Shown here: positions 56,762-64,000 of the stretch, piece by piece | How positions within the stretch are numbered: position 1 is the first letter of the stretch | Layout of the letters: each line of letters opens with the position of its first letter | Assembly (NCBI GenBank): GCA_029783825.1 | Contig: JAREIK010001332.1 | Coordinates: forward strand, 2,466,314-2,530,313 | Direction: 5' to 3' | Length of the DNA stretch: 64,000 bases | Source of the DNA: Sapria himalayana | Lineage: Eukaryota; Streptophyta; Magnoliopsida; Malpighiales; Rafflesiaceae | The notes under the pieces: model-generated | Database searches by the model: none | What the model saw: only the letters and a program-made list of their open reading frames with translations | What the model was told of the DNA's origin: nothing | Translations under genes and position numbers: made by a program

Positions 56762-56770
<9 letters not shown>
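56621..56770. repeat. 20-bp minisatellite, about 7 copies
   Basis: Unit CATATATGCAGATATATAAG is repeated six times without change at 56641-56760. A nearly perfect copy precedes it and a partial copy follows into a (TA)n run (56770-56794). Open frames across it on the minus strand are repeat artefacts. Confidence 0.95.
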
Positions 56771-56802
<32 letters not shown>

Positions 56803-56931
56803 ATTTTCATGAATGATTCCATACATAGATTAAAATAAAAGTTTTCATTAAATAAATGATATCACTTAGAATCATGCTTATCTTGGGATAAGTACTTGAG
56901 AAAATCAAATCAAACATCTTCGAGATATGAC

Positions 56932-57543
56932 TGTTAAGCAATTCTGCTTTCATGATTGTGATTTTAGATATTCAGAAAAAGAGAATAACAACAACAAAAA
57001 ATGACACCAAACGATATGTATATCCACAATCATAATCCAATAGAATCACAATAAAATCAACACCACGACAGAAAATAAATCACAACAGAACATATAAAAT
57101 AACGTGGTTCACTAGTCGTTCAATATGACTAGTTATATTTACCAAAAAAATGCGAATGCATTTACAGATTATAACCAAACAAAATATTTTTACAGTATGT
57201 ACACAAAAGCAGTCGCGATGAAAATCACACAGAGAGAAGAAAAAACTGGAGATAAACAGTTCAACACCAAAATTACAGCAGCCAAAAAAATAGAAATAAA
57301 AAATATTTATATTAATATAGTTTCTCGGTTTAATTAACTGGAGTGGGTCGGATCCCTCGGACGGATCAGGTTCTGCTCCAAAAATTCTTCGATCCGCTGA
57401 CCGGACATCAGGACTTCCATTATTGTTCTATTGATGTATTCCCAGCCTTTTAATATTTTCTTTTCTACACTTACACGAAAAATATTAAAATAAAAATATA
57501 TTTTGGTTATACACCAGTTTATCAAAATAAATTATATACAACA
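56932..57543 (-). mobile_element. Solo-LTR-like insertion, copy 2
   Basis: It starts TGTTAAGCAATTCTGC and ends ATATACAACA. It is collinear with 37192-37709 but has an extra GC-richer segment near 57340-57410 ('gtgggtcggatccctcgg'). Flanks atgac and gtgat are only partly alike. Confidence 0.55.
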
Positions 57544-58387
57544 GTGATTTACTATTTTTTATTTAATAATACAAACTATCCACCCATTGTCATATGATAT
57601 TAAAATAATATGTGCGGACAAACTATCTAATATCATATGAGTAACATACAAAGAATATATTAAGTTACTGCTTTTTTTCTAATATCATGCGAGAACAAAC
57701 TATCTAATATCATGTGAGGAAAGACACACGTGTCAATGTATGTTACAAGGACTTAGTTCCCACTTTTTTCAAAAACATTCTTATCCAATCTAGACAAACT
57801 ATAATATGAGTAACATACATAGAATATATTTTTTTACTTCTCATCTAGCAACCTTTCGATTGATTTTTATTAGTTCGCCAAATCTCACAACATGACTAAT
57901 TTTTATTCAATATTCTTATGGATAGTAGGTTCATTTGTATATTTAACAATTCATAGTCTGCAAGCATAGTCATCACTCCTTAGTCCATCTAAACTAATCC
58001 ATAATCCCTAGTAAAAATATTACAATCCAATCATGATTCAAGTAACATATAAGGTGACTACCAAATTTACCACTAGTCATTTTCTTGACTAATTATATTA
58101 GACAATAACTTAAAAATTTTATATTTTATTTTCTATATATTTTTAATTAATTATTTTGCTTTCCCAAAGAAATAATTTAATCATCTAATTAAATAAGATA
58201 TTCAATTGCCTACAAACAATTAAGATTGGGTTTTAAATGAATTCTCAGTCTAGCAATGAATTAGTTAATTTTATTTTGTGATTTCAAATCTTTTTAAAAC
58301 TATCCGGTTAAATTTACACCAAAAACATAGTAGATTCCAAACTTTTTAAATTTGATAGATATATTCTATCTAAACTACGTTAATATA
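57544..58387. other. AT-rich interval, no gene seen
   Basis: Only a short repeated segment 'caaactatctaatatcat' (57619 and 57693) and 'gagtaacatacaaagaatat' or 'gagtaacatacatagaatat' (57640 and 57810) stand out. Confidence 0.5.
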
Positions 58388-58470
58388 TATATATATATTT
58401 CAAACTATCTGAAATATATATATACTCGTGTGTGTGTGTAAGTATTATCCAAAACATATATATACATTCT

Positions 58471-58518
<48 letters not shown>

Positions 58519-58549
58519 CAAATCCAAAATTTAACAAATCACAACATAC

Positions 58550-58595
<46 letters not shown>

Positions 58596-58625
58596 TATGT
58601 ATATATGTGTATATTCTACCCATTC
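58385..58625. repeat. Cluster of (TA)n, (GT)n and (GTAT)n microsatellites
   Basis: TA runs lie at about 58384-58399, 58475-58515 and 58551-58567. GT is near 58428-58439. A pure (TATG)n run lies at 58567-58594. Confidence 0.9.
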
Positions 58626-58828
58626 AAATTACAAAATATATATACATAAAACACAAACAATATATTCTATCCAAACTAGCATAATATACAAATATACAAA
58701 CAATAGCATCCAATGTTTATACACCCACAAATCAAATATGAAGTATAAAATGTAATAAAAATATCTTGATATACTATTTGTATTACAAGTATAATTTTGA
58801 GCATATGAGCAATGCATGAACACATACA

Positions 58829-58932
58829 CATCCTCTACACAAATACCACATGCCCATCCTCTACACAAATACGACATGCCCATCCTCTACACAAATACCA
58901 CATGCACATCATCTACACAAATACCACACAAA
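58829..58932. repeat. 26-bp minisatellite, 4 copies
   Basis: Unit 'catcctctacacaaatacca' plus 'catgcc' starts at 58829, 58855, 58881 and 58907, with one or two changes per copy. Confidence 0.9.
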
Positions 58933-58958
58933 CACCACATTAACACCAAGCAAGAGCT

Positions 58959-59287
58959 TATATACATAAATTATTAGAAGAAAACTCTCATACCACACAT
59001 AGGGGCACCCCATTCCTAAAACATTGTTGCAATCATCTCCAAATCTTACAGAGTAAGAAGAAGAGTACTACCCCTTTCAACGTGAACAAATCAAACAATC
59101 CATAAAATTAGTTATCTTTTCAATATATACATAAATTATTAGAACAAGACTCTCGCACATAGAGGCATCCCAATCCTAAAATAGGGCTGCTATCCTATCC
59201 AAACCTAACAAAGTAAGGGGAAGGGGGCAACCCCTTTCAACGTGAACAAATCAAACAACCCATAAACTTGGTTCCCCTTTCAATTTT
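58959..59287. repeat. About 165-bp tandem duplication
   Basis: 'tatatacataaattattaga' at 58959 and 59124. Shared later blocks include 'cccctttcaacgtgaacaaa' at about 59071 and 59231. Confidence 0.88.
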
Positions 59288-60399
59288 ATCACACATCAAT
59301 TGTAAGCTGTACATAGAGAAAAATACTTAAAAAATGAAGTCTAATCTCTCTGCAAAGCTTTAATAGAGACATCTAAAAATCAAGATCCATTGGGGAGATC
59401 CATCTCCAAAAGAACAAGATGGTATTTATTGTGGCACAAGAAATATTTGAAGATAAAATCTACACGTTTTTCAAAGATTGGAAGAAGTAGGTTGAGACTG
59501 GTATTAGAAAAAAGTGCATAGTCATTTGAAGCCCTCTATAACTGTGGTTGTGGAGTGAAGAAATATAGTGATACACAAGATGCATAGATTGGAGATGAAA
59601 TGTATTTTTGAAAGAACCAATTGATAGAAGAATTAGAAAAAAGTAGTGAAAACCAGAGACATTTTTATAAAACATTGGGATCTTTTGAAGACTCATTAAA
59701 TTTTATTAGGGAAATACAAGATGTGTCATTCAATCTTCTTGTAAATATGTTGGATTTTTTATCTAAGGTCACAAAGATCTAGAGAGACCATCCACTTCGA
59801 GGCCACCATTTGGGTATCTAAGACTAATTTTGTTTCATGAAATTTGATCTTAAACTAAAATTTTACTGCCATCATCTCTCTCCCTCTTTAAATATATTGT
59901 GATATTTTTTTTGTACTTTCTTTTTGTTGCAAAATGTTGTGATGATATGGGTTGTATTTTTTTATTTATTGAAGGAGACGTCATTGCTTAGAAATGAGCA
60001 AAAATGATTAGAATGATTTCAGAAAATTAGAGTTTTGATGTATTATGATTAATAGTTGTAAAATCCTTGTATTTTTGGATGTAATTAAAAACTTATTGAT
60101 GATTTATCATATGGAGTAGTTTCATCATTTATTTTTGGCTGAAACTTATTTGATGTATTGGTCATATGATAAACTTTATATGTCATAACTTTACCATCTC
60201 ATTAGTATAATTCTTTCACTGCATAACATATTTATTTTAGTTGCGATATTATCTTGGAATTTGAACCACACTTTTCTCATAATATTTAAAAGACTATGAT
60301 ATTTATTTTATATTATAGTATCCAAGTATACTATTAGTACTAAAAGTCATGATCATTTATTAGCACTATAATTTTATCTTTATTAAAACTTAATATTCC
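59288..60399. other. Intergenic interval, no gene seen
   Basis: Moderately AT-rich. Short open stretches (for example minus strand 59460-59696) show no domain. Confidence 0.5.
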
Positions 60400-60720
60400 T
60401 AAGTCTAGAGCCTTGATCATTTCCTAATTCCATGACTCTTGACTATAGAGAGATGCTTAGGGTAATACTCAAGTCATGGTCATTTTACAAGGTTGACTTT
60501 TTGCCCATTACAAAAGGCAAAGTCTAATCATTTCCTAGTGTTATGATTTTGATATACGAGCTATTTGCAAAAGCTATGGCCACTTTCCAACACCATAACT
60601 TTTGAGGTATAGAAAGTTAAGGAAGTATTCCAAAATTATGACCACTTCTCAATGCAGCATCTTCTAGCTAAAGAGAGCAAAGGCCCCATATTATAATTCT
60701 AAAGTCAAAACTTTCTACTT
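60400..60720. repeat. Degenerate tandem repeat of about 60-70-bp units
   Basis: Blocks of the type 'tcatttcctaattccatgac...ctatagagag' recur with changes ('tcatttcctagtgttatgat', 'cactttccaacaccataact', 'cacttctcaatgcagcatct'). I estimate 4-5 units, strongly diverged. Confidence 0.45.
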
Positions 60721-61149
60721 TTGAAAATACCCAAAATTCATGAACTATAAAAGATATGATGAAAGTGAGGATAGAAATCAACTCAACAACAATCCTATGG
60801 CAATATTTGTACTTTCTAGGAGATCCACAAGCAAGCAAGTGATGCAAAACTAAGGTTAAATCTTATAGTTGGGAGGCATGACTTTCTTTTATATGATAGA
60901 TTTTAGGGATTCACTAAAAATAGCATGGGAATTAGGTTTTGAATACTATATTCTCATGAATGTTGTCATTGGAATCCCAAGATTCATGAAATTTCTTTTC
61001 TTATATCTCATATGAATTTTTTCTCAATATCAAGCTAAATTGATACCTAAAGTTTATTTATTTTGATTTATGTATTATACATATACTTTTATATATACTT
61101 GTTACGTTTTATTTATGTTGTAGGATAGATATTGATGGAATTGGTGATT

Positions 61150-63360
61150 AAATATAACTGAAATTAGGGTATTACTATTGATAAGTTTATACATATTATC
61201 ATGGTAGATGATGATAATAAACTATGATGCTTGCTCACACATATGATAGAAAGGAAGTGATATCCTTTTTTACCATGATATGCAAGATAAAACTATATGT
61301 AAAAACATAATTTTGGCATGTTAATTATTTAGGGTATGATACTCATGAAGCCATAATCACAAATTTTTTTATATGCTAATCTATTAATATGTCTTAGAAT
61401 AACTAACTCATAATTGATGTGAGCAATTTATAGAATATTTACCTTTAGTGTAAGAGTCATATCATCAATATGGAAAATTGTGATAGGTGATCTATAGGAC
61501 ATACACAAGTAGTTGAGACTCACAATGTGGATATAATACTTTGTGTTACTTTTACTAGTATGGTTCTCACTAGTGAGATTTGAGGGAAGATATATGTTAA
61601 TTATACAAGTTTGACACTTATGAAGCCGAAAGTATAAATACTTTTAATATCACATCAATTCAAAGTCATTAAGATATTAGAGGCAAAAGAATAAGAATGT
61701 ACATATGAAGTATCTGTCAACAATAGTTGACTAGTTGTCTAAAAGGTATGAACTTGTGAATGACTTTCAAGTAGAGATAATATGTTATCTTGATTATAAA
61801 TTACTGTGTGATACCTATGAGGAGATCATAATTGTAGAGTTCGATGGTGATAATCACCTTGTATGCCATTAAGGTAAAGTGATATTCTGACAATAATCCA
61901 ACATTAATTCTATATACAAACTCAATAAAAACTAAACCATTTAAACATGCATCATATGAATAAAAATGGACAACCATATGATCTAAGAGTCTTAAAAAAT
62001 CTTAAATTATCTTATCTACTAGAATAATATTATCTCACTATTGGTTGACCGAGCTATTGATACAATCTTTGTGAGATTGATATCTAGATGAAAGTCATGT
62101 TTACTACTTGTATAACTTATATACTTGTAGATTTTTATTGATAAGAGATCCTCACCAACGAGCATTTGAGAGATTGTCTAACTGATAAAATTATATTGTG
62201 TAATAAAGTCACAATAACTTATATAAGTGATATTTTTTGGAAGACATATTTTAATTATTATGAATATGGTGATTAAAAAATCAAGAGTACAAATATATTT
62301 ATTACCATATTATCTAAAATGATTAGATGTTAAAAAATAGAATTAAAGAAATTGTTAAGGATAGTTGACATATTTCTTAAAAGTATTAGTTATGTGAATG
62401 AACCTTGCATAGAATGATATGTGACTTTAGTATTTTAATACCAATTAGAGAATTATGAGAGGAGCATATTTAGTTGTGACATTCAATGATGATGGCAACC
62501 TTATATGCCAAGAGGACAGATATTTTCATACTAATCTACCTTACATCTAATAATTGAACATCATATTGACTAAACACAATAAAAACTTAATCATTCGCAA
62601 GGATGTGAGCAAATCATAGAGTCTAAGTATCTTTTGGAAGATTAAGCATATCTATTCAACTTAAGTAGTAGTTAGTTTATAAATGATTGATCGAACTACC
62701 TACATAATTCCTATGGGATTGATATCTGAACTTATATCTACTTTATTATTTATATGACCCATATATTTGCAAAGCTATATTAGACGAGAGATCATTACCC
62801 AATAAGGTTTTGGTATTATTTCAATTAATGATAGGTATGACACCCTCACAAAGCTACAACAAAGAATTGTGAACAAACTAACATGTGATTTTGTTGGTGA
62901 TGTATCAAGAACACAACTATGAAGAGATGATTTATGGTAGTGATGGTTTAATGATGACTACTATCTTGTATGCTAAGAAGTTACAAAAGTATTTTCATAC
63001 TCATCTACCCTTTATCCTATAAACAAATACAATATTACTCAAATACTAAGAAAACATTATCAAACACAGTGAAATGAGCCATTCCTAAAGACTAAGTATC
63101 TTTTTGAAAACTCAAGTCTATCAAATTAACTCAAGTAGTAGTTAGTCCATTATTAGTTAATCAAACTTCCTATATAATTCCTATGAGATCAATATTTAGA
63201 CTTAAGTCAACTTTATCACTTGTACGACTCATTGTTTTAACTTTAATTACTCTATCTAATTTTGTTATTTAAGTAATGCTCAAAAGTATGTTAACGAGAG
63301 AATCTCATTAATAAAGATCCACATGTGCATAGGTCATACAAGTAGTAAAGAGGATTTTTG
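61150..63360 (+). repeat. Tandem array of degenerate about 645-bp units
   Basis: The block 'gatggtgataatcaccttgtatgcc' and relatives starts at about 61843, 62487 and 62954, so spacing is 644 and then 467 (a deletion in the last unit). Each is preceded by an 'atgaggagatcataattg' block and followed by 'attttcatactcatctacc', 'taagtatctttt', 'ctcaagtagtagttag' and 'cctatgagatcaatat' blocks in order. An older first unit seems to begin near 61150-61200. I do not recognise the family. It could be decayed retrotransposon sequence that became tandem. Confidence 0.65.
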
Positions 63361-63560
63361 TTCAAATATTGATCCCAAAAGAATTATATTGGTAGTTTGG
63401 TTATTTAACAATGAGATAATTCATTTCCAATAAATTGTATTTTTGAATTTTAGGACAATCTTAGATCCATGGGTTTATTATTTTAATTTATGTGATATAT
63501 ATTAAAATTAGCTTGAATTATATTATGTTTGGATATAGAACTATAGTTAGGGTGTTCTAT
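63361..63560. other. Spacer between the direct array and the inverted unit
   Basis: It contains 'tttattattttaatttatgtg' and 'gttagggtgttctata', which resemble sequence before the array near 61055-61180 ('tttattttgatttatgta', 'attagggtattac'). Confidence 0.4.
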
Positions 63561-63564
63561 AATG

Positions 63565-64000
63565 AATCCTTGCCTTAACGACATACTAGGTGGTTATCAC
63601 CATTAAGATCATCCAATGGTGGTCCTCTCATAGTTGTCCCCTCAATATGTAAACAACAAATCATCCTTGCTTGAGATTCATTCATAATCTCATACCTTTT
63701 AAGCAACTTCATCAATTGCTCGTGATAGTTACGTCCTATGCACATTATTATTCTATAGTCTCGTGTATTATAAAGACCAATGATTGATATGATTTATAAG
63801 TATTTTTTCTTTGACTTCATAAATATCATACTCATGTAATTAACATATGTTTCCCTCAAGTTTCACCAGTAAAATTATATAGGTGAAACAACTCACAAGG
63901 GTTATCATCACTTTGTGAATCATAATATACTCATGAATATCTTGAGGATTACTTGTCACTATTCTTTTTGGAGATAATAGAACTCGCACACCAAAGGTAA
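63565..64000 (-). repeat. Inverted copy of the about 645-bp unit, running off the window
   Basis: On the minus strand, 'ttgcttaaaaggtatgagat', then 'aatggtgataaccacctagt' and 'atgtcgttaagg' match, in order, 'ttgtctaaaaggtatgaact', 'gatggtgataatcaccttgt' and 'atgccattaagg' of the direct unit at 61736-61873. Confidence 0.6.

Noticed and set aside
56494..56826. Tyr/Ile-rich minus-strand frames
   Set aside because: Products of the 20-bp minisatellite and TA runs.
58475..58595. CRISPR-like or origin-like repeat
   Set aside because: Plain TA and TATG microsatellites with no spacers. The window is plant nuclear DNA.
58629..58883. 84-codon minus-strand frame with Cys/Gly repeats
   Set aside because: Runs through the 26-bp minisatellite. 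The unit length is not a multiple of three and there is no domain.

Overview
This 64 kb window is nuclear DNA of a flowering plant. The evidence is one complete plant-type Pumilio gene with many introns, plant hAT transposons, Ty1/copia and Ty3/gypsy debris, tRNA-derived SINE fragments and very AT-rich intergenic DNA. I cannot assign a genus. The two very long introns suggest a repeat-rich genome.

Layout. (1) 1-1330: 3' end of a decayed hAT element, inserted in a copia element. (2) 1331-15340: one degenerate minus-strand copia element split inside its integrase by about 12 kb of GATA/GACA microsatellite (about 2263-14250). An inverted copy of about 100 bp of the integrase lies at the right edge of the array. 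(3) 15940-20644: a second, structurally intact hAT transposon with an uninterrupted five-exon transposase (737 aa). (4) 21713-49647: the only clear host gene, a nine-exon, 908-aa Pumilio/PUF RNA-binding protein. Introns 7 (13.8 kb) and 8 (9.1 kb) hold most of its length. They contain a gypsy integrase remnant, two copia remnants, a solo-LTR-like insertion, a Mutator-like MITE, a foldback MITE and several GC-rich nDart-like hAT MITEs. (5) 49648-64000: 3' UTR, an nDart-like element with a perfect 8-bp target duplication, another copia remnant, a second solo-LTR-like copy, and a set of minisatellite and tandem arrays. The last of these is a degenerate array of about 645-bp units with an inverted unit at the window end.

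How the parts relate. The PUF protein is predicted to bind UGUANAUA-type sites in mRNA 3' UTRs. The hAT remnant at 1-1330 shares its terminal repeat with the small GC-rich elements scattered through the gene, so it may belong to the family that mobilised them. The intact hAT at 15.9-20.6 kb has different termini and is a separate family. Long apparent reading frames in 2.2-14.3 kb are artefacts of the stop-free CTAT/TGTC register of the microsatellite and are not annotated as genes. All exon boundaries were inferred by eye from GT/AG sites and reading-frame continuity.
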